Of a stretch of DNA of 64,000 nucleotides, positions 44,804-52,740 are shown in pieces. The stretch is from Streptomyces sp. HSG2. Its GTDB lineage: Bacteria; Actinomycetota; Actinomycetes; Streptomycetales; Streptomycetaceae. The stretch spans positions 2,914,001 to 2,978,000 of the forward strand of contig NZ_CP066801.1 in NCBI RefSeq assembly GCF_016598575.1. The letters are read 5' to 3'. The notes under the pieces were generated by a model. The model saw nothing but the letters and a program-made list of their open reading frames with translations, did not search any database and was not told where the DNA came from. Both the position numbers and the translations under genes were made by a program. How positions within the stretch are numbered: position 1 is the stretch's first letter; every line of letters starts with the position of its first letter.

Positions 44804-44938
44804 GTGTTCCCCAGCGTGTGCGCGGTGGGCCGCCCGACCGGGCCGCCCGGCAGAGGCGCCGTACCCGAGCGGCCGGGCCGCTCCCGCCGTCGCGGGTTCG
44901 CGTCCGTCTCCCGGCACCCTCGGGGGTGGTGGACGTGA
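44804..44938 (+). CDS. Possible 44-residue Arg/Pro-rich upstream peptide
   Basis: GTG 44804 is placed 5-6 bases after GAGGAGGA, a very good ribosome site. The frame reads VFPSVCAVGRPTGPPGRGAV and ends in HPRGWWT, with the TGA overlapping the hydratase GTG as GTGA. The overlap matches the other junctions in this operon. The composition is typical of chance frames in this genome, so this could be just a leader; the ribosome site and overlap are the only support. Confidence 0.28.
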   Translation: MFPSVCAVGRPTGPPGRGAVPERPGRSRRRGFASVSRHPRGWWT

Positions 44939-45669
44939 CCACCGTCCGACGCGCCCGTGAACGGGGGGTCGAGATCCTCACCCTCGACTCCCCGGGCAAC
45001 CGCAACGCCCTGTCCGCCGCCCTCGTCGGGGACCTCGCGGCGGCGCTCGCCGATGCCGGCCGCGACCCGCACGCGCGCGCCGTGCTGCTCACCCACACCG
45101 GAAACACCTTCAGCGCGGGCGCCGACCTGCGCGACCCGCCGGACCCCGAGGCGCTGGTGGGGCTGCTCAGGGCGCTGGTCGAGCTGCCCAAGCCGGTGAT
45201 CGGCCGGGTCACCGGCCACGTCCGCGCAGGCGGCGTGGGTCTCCTCGCCGCCTGCGACATCGCCGTCGCCTCGCACACCGCCGACTTCGCCTTCACCGAG
45301 GTCCGGATCGGCGTCGCCCCCGCCGTCATCTCCCTGCCGGTGCTCCCCCGCGCCGACCCCCGGGCGCTGGCCCGCTACTACCTCACCGGGGAACGCCTCC
45401 ACGCGACCGAGGCCGTCCGTGTCGGCCTCCTGACGGCCGCGGGCGACGACGTGGACACGGTCCTCGAACCGATCCTCGACGGGTTGCGCCGAGCCTCCCC
45501 ACAAGGGCTGGCCGAGACCAAACGGCTGCTCACGGCTAGGGTGCTGGAGACCTTCGACCGGGACGCGGCCGACCTGACCGCGCTCTCGGGCCGGCTGTTC
45601 GCCACCCCGCAGGCACGCGAGGGGATGACGGCCTTCCTCGAACGACGGGATCCGGAATGGGTGATGTGA
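44935..45669 (+). CDS. Enoyl-CoA hydratase/isomerase-family protein
   Basis: This 244-residue crotonase-fold protein starts at GTG 44935 (VTTVRRARERGVEILTLDSP); GTGs at 44926 and 44929 are alternatives. The oxyanion strand/loop NTFSAGADLRDPP and VTGHVRAGGVGLLAACDIAV (with GG preceding the helix) are present; the two catalytic Glu of hydratases are not both evident, as in many family members. Context gives the hydration step of an acyl-CoA pathway. It overlaps the TetR gene start. Confidence 0.88.
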   Translation: MTTVRRARERGVEILTLDSPGNRNALSAALVGDLAAALADAGRDPHARAVLLTHTGNTFSAGADLRDPPDPEALVGLLRALVELPKPVIGRVTGHVRAGGVGLLAACDIAVASHTADFAFTEVRIGVAPAVISLPVLPRADPRALARYYLTGERLHATEAVRVGLLTAAGDDVDTVLEPILDGLRRASPQGLAETKRLLTARVLETFDRDAADLTALSGRLFATPQAREGMTAFLERRDPEWVM

Positions 45670-46325
45670 AGGGCGCCGTGAGCGCGCGCGACCGGGCGGA
45701 GCGGGTCCCCAAACAGGACCGCGGCCGTGCCACCCGACAGCGGCTGCTGGAAGCGGCCGTGGACTGCCTGGCCGGCCGCGGCTGGGCGGGCTCCACCGTC
45801 ACGGTCGTCGCCGAACGGGCGGGGGTGTCGCGCGGAGCCGCCCAGCACCACTTCCCGACCCGGGAGGACCTCTTCCTCGCGGCCGTGGAGTACGTCGCCG
45901 AGCGGCGCTCCACGGCACTGCGCGCCCTCTTCGCCGAGGGCGCCGCGCCCGCCGACCGCCGCGCCGTGGTCGTCGCCCTCGTCGACCTCTACACCGGCCC
46001 GTTGTTCCGGGCCGCTCTCCATCTCTGGGTGGCCGCCTCCAACGAGGAACAACTCGGCCCGCGGGTGCGGGAACTGGAGGCCCGGGTGGGGCGCGAGACC
46101 CACCGGATCGCCGTGGAGATCCTCGGCGCCGACGAGGGCCGCCCCGGCGTTCGCGAGACCGTTCAGGGGTTGCTCGACATGGCTCGCGGACTCGGCCTCG
46201 CCAACCTCCTCACCGACGACACCGCACGCCGCGACCGAGTCGTCGCCCAGTGGGCGACGCTCCTGGACGAGACGCTGGGCCGACCGCCCGGGACCGGACA
46301 CACGGCGGGCCCCGGCCGACCGTGA
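45666..46325 (+). CDS. TetR-family regulator of the acyl-CoA operon
   Basis: The N-terminal HTH reads RATRQRLLEAAVDCLAGRGW, then GVSRGAAQHHFPTREDLFLA (TetR recognition helix). The C-terminal dimer domain is helical. The start is ambiguous: GTG 45666 gives the GTGA overlap used elsewhere in this operon, and ATG 45657 adds three residues. The length is about 219-222 residues. As the last gene of the operon it probably senses an acyl-CoA intermediate and binds the CAAGCATGCTTG palindrome upstream of the first gene; the pairing is inference. Confidence 0.9.
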   Translation: MKGAVSARDRAERVPKQDRGRATRQRLLEAAVDCLAGRGWAGSTVTVVAERAGVSRGAAQHHFPTREDLFLAAVEYVAERRSTALRALFAEGAAPADRRAVVVALVDLYTGPLFRAALHLWVAASNEEQLGPRVRELEARVGRETHRIAVEILGADEGRPGVRETVQGLLDMARGLGLANLLTDDTARRDRVVAQWATLLDETLGRPPGTGHTAGPGRP

Positions 46326-46377
46326 TCGCGCGAGTCGGCGCCCCGGGCCCGTCGCCGCGGGCGCGGGGGAGCGCGGC

Positions 46378-47064
46378 TCAGGGCGCCAGCCGCTCCACGC
46401 GCCAGGCGCCCTCCTCCGCGGTCACGTACCGCAGGCGGTCGTGCAGGCGGTTCTCCCGGCCCTGCCAGAACTCCACCGCGTCCGGCACCACCCGGAACCC
46501 GCCCCAGTGCGGCGGCACCGGCACGCCCTCGCTCTCCGGGTAGCGCCGCGCGAGTTCGTCGTAGGCGGCGTCCAACTCGGCGCGCGAGGAGACCACGCGG
46601 GACTGCGCGCTGGCCCAGGCGCCCAGCCGGGAGCCGTGCGGTCGGGACCGGAAGTACGCGGCCGTCTCGTCCCGGCCGGTGCGTTCCGCCCTGCCGGTCA
46701 CGATCACCTGACGGGCCATCTGGTGCCAGGGGAACAGCAGGCAGACGAAGGGGTTTCCCGCCAGGTCGCGCCCCTTGCGGGAGTCGTAGTTGGTGTAGAA
46801 GACGAAGCCGCGCTCGTCGAACCGCTTCAGCAACACCGTCCGCGAGGTGGGTCGACCCCGGTCGTCGACGGTGGAGACCACCATCGCGTTGGGCTCGAAC
46901 AGGCCGCCCTCCACCGCCGCCTGGCGGAACCAGCGGGCGAACTGCTCTACGGGCGAGGCGGCGAGGTCGTTCTCGGCGAGCCCCTCCGCCCGGTAGTGCC
47001 GGCGCATCGAGGCGAGATCGAAGGGTTCGGCGTCTCGGTGGGTCACGAGGCCATAGTGCCGCAT
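46378..47064 (-). CDS. pdxH: Pyridoxamine 5'-phosphate oxidase PdxH
   Basis: This FMN enzyme makes pyridoxal 5'-phosphate. The 228-residue product starts at ATG 47064 ([20 protein letters not shown]). Signature blocks are [40 protein letters not shown] (FMN contacts), [19 protein letters not shown] and a C-terminal [14 protein letters not shown]. The upstream region shared with citA holds repeated TGGCAC elements. It is divergent from citA. Confidence 0.95.
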   Translation of the reverse strand: MRHYGLVTHRDAEPFDLASMRRHYRAEGLAENDLAASPVEQFARWFRQAAVEGGLFEPNAMVVSTVDDRGRPTSRTVLLKRFDERGFVFYTNYDSRKGRDLAGNPFVCLLFPWHQMARQVIVTGRAERTGRDETAAYFRSRPHGSRLGAWASAQSRVVSSRAELDAAYDELARRYPESEGVPVPPHWGGFRVVPDAVEFWQGRENRLHDRLRYVTAEEGAWRVERLAP

Positions 47065-47098
47065 CCGTGCCCCGGATCGACGGGCGGCCGGCGCCCCG

Positions 47099-47139
47099 AT
47101 GTGGCACTCGGTGCCAGAAACGCTCGCCGGATGTGGCAC
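47099..47139. promoter_or_regulatory. TGGCAC repeats between pdxH and citrate synthase
   Basis: The perfect 15-bp inverted repeat TGGCACTCGGTGCCA (47102-47116) is followed by a second ATGTGGCAC (47131-47139), 32 bp from the first copy (47099-47107). The spacing is about three helical turns. They sit in the 246-bp gap between divergent genes and look like a dimer operator for one or both. Confidence 0.5.
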
Positions 47140-47310
47140 CGAGGGATATCGTGCTGTGACCGGGTGGTTCGGATGACCCTCGGCAGCACGGGGCATCACA
47201 GCGTTGACGGCCGGGTGCGGAGTCGGGACGGCGACCGCGCCCACGGGGCGGGCCCGGCGCGCGGGCGTCGGGGCCGCTCATCGTGATCACCGACCAGAGG
47301 GAGCCGCCCG

Positions 47311-48411
47311 ATGTCCGATTTCGTACCCGGCCTCGAAGGCGTCGTCGCGTTCGAGACGGAGATCGCCGAGCCGGACAAGGAGGGCGGCGCCCTCCGCTAC
47401 CGCGGTGTCGACATCGAGGATCTCGTCGGGCACGTCTCCTTCGGCAACGTCTGGGGACTCCTGGTGGACGGCGCCTTCGACCCCGGCCTGCCACCGGCGG
47501 AGCCCTTCCCCATCCCCGTCCACTCCGGGGACGTGCGCGTCGACGTCCAGTCCGCCCTCGCCATGCTCGCACCGGTGTGGGGGCTCAGGCCGCTGCTGGA
47601 CATCGACGCCGCCCAGGCCCGCGAGGACCTCGCCCGGGCGGCCGTGATGGCGCTGTCCTACGTCGCGCAGTCCGCGCGGGGACCGGGGCTTCCGATGGTC
47701 CCGCAGCGCCGGATCGACGAGGCGGCGTCGGTGGCGGAACGCTTTCTGGTCCGTTGGCGGGGCGAGCCGGATCCCCGGCACGTGGCCGCCGTCGACGCCT
47801 ACTGGACCTCGGCCGCAGAGCACGGCATGAACGCCTCGACCTTCACCGCCCGCGTCATCGCCTCCACCGGCGCCGACGTCGCCGCCGCCCTCTCCGGCGC
47901 CGTGGGCGCCATGTCGGGGCCCCTGCACGGTGGCGCGCCGTCCCGGGTTCTGGGCATGATCGAGGAGATCGAGCGCACCGGCGACGCCGGGGCCTACGTC
48001 CGGACCGCCCTGGACCGGGGCGAGCGCCTGATGGGCTTCGGTCACCGCGTCTACCGGGCCGAGGACCCCCGCGCCCGCGTGCTGCGCCGCACCGCCAGGG
48101 AACTGGGCGCGCCCCGGTTCGAGGTGGCCGAGGCGTTGGAGAAGGCCGCGCTCGCGGAATTGCACGAACGGCGTCCCGATCGTGTGCTGGCCACCAACGT
48201 CGAGTTCTGGGCCGCCATCGTGCTGGACTTCGCCGAGGTCCCCGCGCACATGTTCACCTCGATGTTCAGCTGCGCCCGCACGGCGGGCTGGTCCGCGCAC
48301 ATCCTTGAGCAGAAGCGTGCCGGCCGGTTGGTCAGGCCGACCGCCCGTTACGTCGGTCCCGGGCCTCGCGGTCCGCGTGAGATCGAGGGCCGGGCGGACG
48401 CCACCGGCTGA
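47311..48411 (+). CDS. citA: Citrate synthase 2-type enzyme
   Basis: This 366-residue type II citrate synthase starts at ATG 47311 after GAGGGAG (MSDFVPGLEGVVAFETEIAE). Catalytic His in the regions HGMNASTFTARVIASTGAD and SGPLHGGAPSRVLG and in GFGHRVYRAEDPRARVLR is evident; the Asp and Arg of the active site lie in the C-terminal block NVEFWAAIVLDFAEVP. In Streptomyces this is the second citrate synthase family member, beside pdxH. Which one dominates in the TCA cycle cannot be told from sequence. Confidence 0.93.
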   Translation: MSDFVPGLEGVVAFETEIAEPDKEGGALRYRGVDIEDLVGHVSFGNVWGLLVDGAFDPGLPPAEPFPIPVHSGDVRVDVQSALAMLAPVWGLRPLLDIDAAQAREDLARAAVMALSYVAQSARGPGLPMVPQRRIDEAASVAERFLVRWRGEPDPRHVAAVDAYWTSAAEHGMNASTFTARVIASTGADVAAALSGAVGAMSGPLHGGAPSRVLGMIEEIERTGDAGAYVRTALDRGERLMGFGHRVYRAEDPRARVLRRTARELGAPRFEVAEALEKAALAELHERRPDRVLATNVEFWAAIVLDFAEVPAHMFTSMFSCARTAGWSAHILEQKRAGRLVRPTARYVGPGPRGPREIEGRADATG

Positions 48412-48472
48412 TCGAGGCCCCCGGTGTCCGCCCGGAGTGGGCGCCGGCCGGGCGGCCTCCCGGGAACGCGAA

Positions 48473-48535
48473 CGACCCGCGAGTCCGGTTCCTCCGAGGA
48501 GGAGCCGGCCGGACGTGCCGGCGACTCGCGGGTCG
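48473..48535. repeat. Branched hairpin: 13-bp closing stem with two inner hairpins
   Basis: GACCCGCGAGTC (48474-48485) pairs with 48523-48534, plus the C-G pair 48473-48535. Inside are an 11-bp stem (CCGGTTCCTCC with GGAGGAGCCGG, one G-U pair, 48485-48508) and a small CCGG/CCGG hairpin (48509-48521). It is 60 bp past the citA stop and can end both citA and the opposing minus-strand transcript. A three-way junction is unusual for a plain terminator. Confidence 0.75.
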
Positions 48536-48614
48536 GGTGACTGCTGGGAATGAGGCCGGCCGTACGCTTCGCGCGCACTGGCCCGACACCGCACTCGGGT
48601 GTGGTGGCGGACCG

Positions 48615-48653
48615 CTAGCCCGCAGCCACCTCACGCGTCCGGTTTCCGTACAT
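48615..48653 (-). CDS. 12-residue micro-ORF in the small RNA
   Basis: GAAGGGAGG lies about 10 bases before ATG 48653 and the frame reads MYGNRTREVAAG followed by TAG. Such a frame could be a leader peptide or chance. Its placement about 26 bases after the predicted transcript start is right for translation. Confidence 0.35.
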   Translation of the reverse strand: MYGNRTREVAAG

Positions 48654-48685
48654 CTGCCGAACCACCTCCCTTCTCGTGTACCCAC

Positions 48686-48715
48686 AGCCTAGGAACCCCC
48701 GGGCCTCGATCTCAA
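48686..48715 (-). promoter_or_regulatory. Vegetative promoter of the small RNA
   Basis: TTGAGA (48715-48710) and TAGGCT (48691-48686) are separated by 18 bases on the minus strand, a good HrdB-type match. There is no annotated gene on this strand for it to serve other than the small RNA. The rest of the 601-bp gap to the PAS gene contains plus-strand signals (TTGACG near 48866) but no gene. Confidence 0.65.
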
Positions 48716-49012
48716 GCGCTTTTCTCCCGCCCTCCCCGATCGGCCGTCCGGGTCCTGCGGCGGGCCCTCACGTGGTCCGCCGGACCGGGAATCCGACGGA
48801 CGGCGGGCGGTGGGGCGGTGTCCCTCGCCGGCGCCGGGTCGGCCCGGCGCTTGCCGCACGGGGTTGACGCGGGCGTATGCCCGGTCTCCGCCGTGCAACG
48901 ATTCCCGGGAAGTCGCCGAAACAGGCTGTGTGCTACATCACTTTCGAGTTGAATGAACGGCACTGGGACATCGACGCGCCGCACGGCGGACACGGCCCGC
49001 AGGGGGGTCCAG

Positions 49013-50398
49013 GTGAGTGCTTCCGGGCGTTGGGGGACGACCGACGAGCTGGGGCAGCCGGAGAGGGAGGGTTCCGACCTCCTGGCGGCGCTCCTCGACG
49101 GCATGGACGCGGCGCTCTGCGCCTTCGACGCGGGGGGTGTGATCACCCACTGGAACCGCGAGGCCCAGCGCATTCTGGGCTGGACCGCGGCCGAGGCGGT
49201 GGGACGGCAGGGCTTCGCCGGATGGGCGGTGCGCGGCGCGGACGCCGAGGAGATCGAGGGGCGGCTGCGGTCCGCCATGCGGGCGCGCGGCCGGCAGGTG
49301 CACGAGTTCGCCTTGCTGACCAAGGGCGGCGGGCGGGTGCTGGTCCGCACGCAGTCCGCCGCCGTCCGCGGGTCGGACGGCACTCCGGCGGGGTTGTACT
49401 GCGCCTTCAGCGAGGTGCACGCGCAGATCGATCTGGAACGTTCCATCGCGCTCAGCGAGGCCCTCTTCGAGGACGCGAGCTGGGGAGTGGTCCTGATCGA
49501 CGCCGACCTGCGCCCGGCCGTGGTGAACCCGCACGCGTCCCGCGCGTTCGGCGCGGGGCGCACCTCGGTGCTCGGGCGCCCGCTGGGCGAGCTGCTGTCC
49601 CAGGGGGTGGAGGAGCTGGAGAGCGCCCTCACCCACGTCCTGGCCCAAGGGGCTCCCCCGGGGCCCGCCGACATCTGGGTGGGGGTGCGCGCCCCGGACG
49701 GGGAGCGGCGGCGCTGTTGGCGCAGCGGGTTCCTGCGGCTGGCGTCGCCGCTGGCGGAGGAGCCCGTGCCGCTCGGCGTCGGTTGGCTGTTCCAGGACGT
49801 CACCGAGGCTCGGCAGAGCGAGCAGGAGGCCTCCACCCTGCGGTTTCGCTGCCGGCAGTCGCATCGGGCGTCGCGGGCGGCGGCCGAGTGCGAGGATCCG
49901 GCGGAGGCCGCGCTGGCGCACCTGGACTTCGCGTTGGCGGGCTTCGCGGACCACGCGCTGGTCGACCGGCTGGTCGAGACCGTTCCGCCGGTCCCGTCGG
50001 GAGGGGATGCCGGGCCCCCGGTGCGCCTGGCGCGGTTGGCGGCCACCCCTTCCGGGGAGCCCGGTCCCGCGCGCGCCTCCGCGGCGGGCGGGTTGCCCCT
50101 GCGGTACCCGGCGGGGCATCCCGCGCTCCAGAGCGCCGAGCGGGCGGGGACGGTGCGGGCGAGCGCCGGGGTGATGGCGGCCGAGGGGGCGCGGGCGTGG
50201 GCCGTGGCGCGTCAGTGGCCGGCGGACACGGCACACGCCCTGAGTGCCGTACTGCGCAGCCGGGGGCGGACCCTGGGCGTGGTGACGTTCCTGCGGACCT
50301 CCGGGCGGAGCGCCTTCACGCGGGCCGACACCGAGTACGCGGAGGACGTGGCGGCGCGGATCGCGGCGGCCCTGGACCTGGCGGACGTCGGGGGGTAG
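49013..50398 (+). CDS. PAS/GAF-domain sensory protein without kinase
   Basis: This 461-residue cytoplasmic protein starts at GTG 49013 (VSASGRWGTTDELGQPERE), after GGGGGG; an in-frame ATG at 48953 is the alternative. The N-terminal PAS domain is LDGMDAALCAFDAGGVITHW, then RILGWTAAEAVG. A second PAS follows (SWGVVLIDADLRPAVVNPHA). The C-terminal half is a degenerate GAF (FLRTSGRSAFTRADTEYAED). No histidine kinase, phosphatase or output domain is present, so it probably acts through a partner. The DtxR-type gene follows downstream. Confidence 0.85.
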   Translation: MSASGRWGTTDELGQPEREGSDLLAALLDGMDAALCAFDAGGVITHWNREAQRILGWTAAEAVGRQGFAGWAVRGADAEEIEGRLRSAMRARGRQVHEFALLTKGGGRVLVRTQSAAVRGSDGTPAGLYCAFSEVHAQIDLERSIALSEALFEDASWGVVLIDADLRPAVVNPHASRAFGAGRTSVLGRPLGELLSQGVEELESALTHVLAQGAPPGPADIWVGVRAPDGERRRCWRSGFLRLASPLAEEPVPLGVGWLFQDVTEARQSEQEASTLRFRCRQSHRASRAAAECEDPAEAALAHLDFALAGFADHALVDRLVETVPPVPSGGDAGPPVRLARLAATPSGEPGPARASAAGGLPLRYPAGHPALQSAERAGTVRASAGVMAAEGARAWAVARQWPADTAHALSAVLRSRGRTLGVVTFLRTSGRSAFTRADTEYAEDVAARIAAALDLADVGG

Positions 50399-50587
50399 CC
50401 GTTGCCCCGGCCTCGGGGGTTCCCGACCGGGCGGGGAGAGGGCCGCGGGTGGCCCGGGGGTCTTGACGGGGGCGCGCTGGTGTCTCCGGCACAGCACGGT
50501 TGTCGGCGCCATGCGTCAGAATTGCGGGGAGGGCCAGCGCACGCGCCGGGTGGCCCAGCCTCCGGCAGATCTCATCAAGGGGCACAT

Positions 50588-51280
50588 ATGTCCGGACTGA
50601 TCGACACCACGGAGATGTATCTCCGCACCATCCTCGAACTGGAGGAGGAGGGTGTGACCCCGATGCGGGCCCGGATCGCCGAGCGGCTCGACCAGAGCGG
50701 CCCGACGGTCAGCCAGACGGTGGCGCGGATGGAGCGTGACGGCCTGGTCGCCGTCGCCAGCGACCGCCACCTGGAGCTGACCGACGAGGGGCGCAGGCTC
50801 GCCACCAGGGTGATGCGCAAGCACCGGCTCGCCGAGTGTCTGCTCGTCGACGTGATCGGCCTGGAGTGGGAGCAGGTGCACGCCGAGGCGTGCCGTTGGG
50901 AGCACGTGATGAGCGAGGCCGTGGAGCGTCGCGTGCTGGAGCTGCTGCGCCACCCGACGGAGTCGCCGTACGGCAATCCGATCCCGGGTCTGGAGGAGCT
51001 GGGGGAGCGGGACGGGGCCGATCCGTTCCTGGACGAGGGCATGGTGTCCCTCGCCGATCTCGATCCGGGCGCCGAGGGGAAGACGGTGGTGGTGCGTCGG
51101 ATCGGCGAGCCGATCCAGAAGGACGCCCAGCTGATGTACACCCTGCGCCGTGCCGGTGTGCAGCCGGGTTCGGTGGCGAGTGTGACGGAGTCCCCGGGCG
51201 GGGTTCTGGTCGGCAGCGGGGGCGAGGCGGCCGAGCTGGACGCGGACACCGCCTCGCACGTCTTCGTCGCCAAGCGCTGA
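50588..51280 (+). CDS. DtxR/IdeR-family metal-dependent regulator
   Basis: This 230-residue repressor starts at ATG 50588 (MSGLIDTTEMYLRTILELEE). The winged helix (ARIAERLDQSGPTVSQTVAR, then MERDGLVAVASDRHLELTDE) and dimer/metal domain (RRLATRVMRKHRLAECLLVD, ACRWEHVMSEAVERRVLELL with the ancillary His/Glu/Cys ligands) match IdeR/DmdR1. The C-terminal SH3-like domain is present. It binds Fe(II) and controls iron uptake and storage. No iron box is seen within the window. Confidence 0.93.
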   Translation: MSGLIDTTEMYLRTILELEEEGVTPMRARIAERLDQSGPTVSQTVARMERDGLVAVASDRHLELTDEGRRLATRVMRKHRLAECLLVDVIGLEWEQVHAEACRWEHVMSEAVERRVLELLRHPTESPYGNPIPGLEELGERDGADPFLDEGMVSLADLDPGAEGKTVVVRRIGEPIQKDAQLMYTLRRAGVQPGSVASVTESPGGVLVGSGGEAAELDADTASHVFVAKR

Positions 51281-51864
51281 GCGCGGAGGGTCCGGACGTC
51301 GCGGTCGCGCGGGGAGGCCGTGGGAGCGGGGGCGTGCGGGTCTCGTCGGGTCGTCGGACGTCGGGGAGGGGCCGTGAGGGGTGTCCGGAGGCGGGGCGGG
51401 AGCGCCCCGACGGGTGGGGGCCCCGGCGCTGAGCGACGCCGGGGCCCTTCCTCCCCTGTGCCGACCCGGAGCCCCGAGCTCCCAGGGTCGTTCCCCTCGG
51501 ACCGTTTTCCCCGAGCGGTCCGCCCTCTGCTCAACATCTCCCCCCGCCGTCGGCGATCAACCCTGGGGTGATGTCACTCGAACGAGGGGTGTTGACCGCG
51601 AGGAACGCAGGCTCGAAAAAGGATTCGATAATCTGCGAGTGGTGCGCGAGTGGATACGGAGGTGCCAGGGTGTTCGCACGCCGCAGCGTCGCGGCGGGCG
51701 GACGCGGTGCCCGGAGGCGGTCCGGTCCATGGCCGCCGCGCCGCGCGATCGTGTGGCGCGGTTTCACCGCCTCGGAGGGCACGGCAGGCAGGACACGGTT
51801 CAGGACCGATCGGCCCAGGGGAAGGGCGGTTGCCGGTCCGAGCGAGCATGGGGGTGCCAGGACC
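51281..51864. other. 584-bp gap with terminator and AT-rich promoter
   Basis: Holds the DtxR terminator (51418-51447). Further on is an AT-rich stretch with GATAAT (51627-51632) preceded by GGAACGCAGGCTCG. A GTG at 51670 after GGAGGTGCC opens an Arg-rich frame continuous with the hydrolase gene; it may be an N-terminal extension. No separate gene is convincing. Confidence 0.5.
51418..51447 (+). terminator. Hairpin terminator after the DtxR gene
   Basis: GGGCCCCGGCG (51418-51428) pairs perfectly with 51437-51447 around an 8-base loop, followed by TTCCTCCC. It is the most canonical terminator in the window. Confidence 0.75.
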
Positions 51865-52740
51865 ATGGCGCGGCGTATCGATGTGACCGGGGCGGACGGT
51901 GTCCGTCTCGCGGCCTGGGAGTTCGGTGACCCGGCCAAGCCGGTGGCCGGCACGGTCGCCGAGGACTCCACCCCCACCGTCCTCTTACTGCACGGCCTGA
52001 TGGGGCGGGCCTCGCACTGGGCCGGCACCGCCCGCTGGCTCTCCGAGCGCCACCGGGCCGTCGCCCTGGACCAGCGCGGCCACGGCCGCAGCGACAAGCC
52101 CCCGGAGGCGACGGCCTACGACCGACGAGCGTACGTCGAGGACGCGGAGGCGGCTCTGGAGCAGCTCGGTGCCGGCCCCGCCGTGATCGTCGGTCACGCC
52201 ATGGGCGCGCTCACCGGCTGGCAGCTGGCCGCCAGACGCCCGGACCTCGTCGCCGCCCTCGTCGTCTGCGACATGAGGGCGTCCGCGCTCGGCGCGACAT
52301 CGCAGCGCGAGTGGGAGGAGTGGTTCCGCGCCTGGCCCGTCCCCTTCGCCACGCTCGCCGACGTCCGCCGCTGGTTCGGCGAGGACGACCCCTGGGTGGA
52401 GCGCCCCAGCCCGGCCCGCGGCGCCTACTACGCCGAGGTGATGGCCGAGTCGGAGGACGGCTGGCGTCCGGTCTTCGCCCCCGAGCAGATGCTCGCCTCC
52501 CGCGCGGCCTGGGTGTACGACGCCCACTGGGACGAGCTGGCCCAGGTGACCTGTCCCACCCTGGTCGTCCGGGGCATCGACGGCGAGCTGGGGCGCGCCG
52601 AGGCACAGGAGATGGTCCGGGTCCTCCCGCGAGGCCGGTACGCCGAGGTCCCCGATGCGGGACACCTCGTCCACTACGACCGGCCGGACGCCTGGCGCGC
52701 CGCCGTCGAGCCCTTCCTGGCGGCCGGGGCGGACGCCTGA
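51865..52740 (+). CDS. Alpha/beta-hydrolase-fold protein lacking the nucleophile Ser; TTA codon
   Basis: This 291-residue protein starts at ATG 51865 (MARRIDVTGADGVRLAAWEF). The fold is clear: oxyanion HG motif in LLHGLMGRASHW, DQRGHGRSDKPP, and the catalytic His in DAGHLVHYD. However the nucleophile elbow reads G-H-A-M-G at residues 110-114, with Ala in place of Ser (codon GCC). The protein may be non-hydrolytic or use another mechanism. Leucine 41 is coded by TTA (51985-51987), implying bldA-dependent translation. Promoter-like GATAAT lies at 51627. Confidence 0.85.
   Translation: MARRIDVTGADGVRLAAWEFGDPAKPVAGTVAEDSTPTVLLLHGLMGRASHWAGTARWLSERHRAVALDQRGHGRSDKPPEATAYDRRAYVEDAEAALEQLGAGPAVIVGHAMGALTGWQLAARRPDLVAALVVCDMRASALGATSQREWEEWFRAWPVPFATLADVRRWFGEDDPWVERPSPARGAYYAEVMAESEDGWRPVFAPEQMLASRAAWVYDAHWDELAQVTCPTLVVRGIDGELGRAEAQEMVRVLPRGRYAEVPDAGHLVHYDRPDAWRAAVEPFLAAGADA

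Larger units (their letters stand above)
48473..48679 (-). ncRNA. Candidate 200-nt small RNA
   Basis: On the minus strand a good promoter (48715-48686) would start transcription near 48679. The transcript has several stems (CCCGA/TCGGG, GGTGGC/GCCACC) and ends with the branched 13-bp hairpin. No substantial coding sequence lies between citA and the PAS gene on this strand. The only frame with a ribosome site is a 12-codon micro-ORF. This looks like an independent sRNA or a peptide-coding small transcript. The exact ends are estimates. Confidence 0.55.

Noticed and set aside
47102..47139. TGGCAC resembling the -24 box of sigma-54 promoters
   Set aside because: There is no properly spaced TTGC -12 box, and Streptomyces lack sigma-54. 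Treated as an operator-like repeat instead.
48401..51300. Iron box (TTAGG...CCTAA) for the DtxR-type regulator
   Set aside because: Apart from an isolated CCTAGG within the sRNA -10, no paired iron-box halves were seen.
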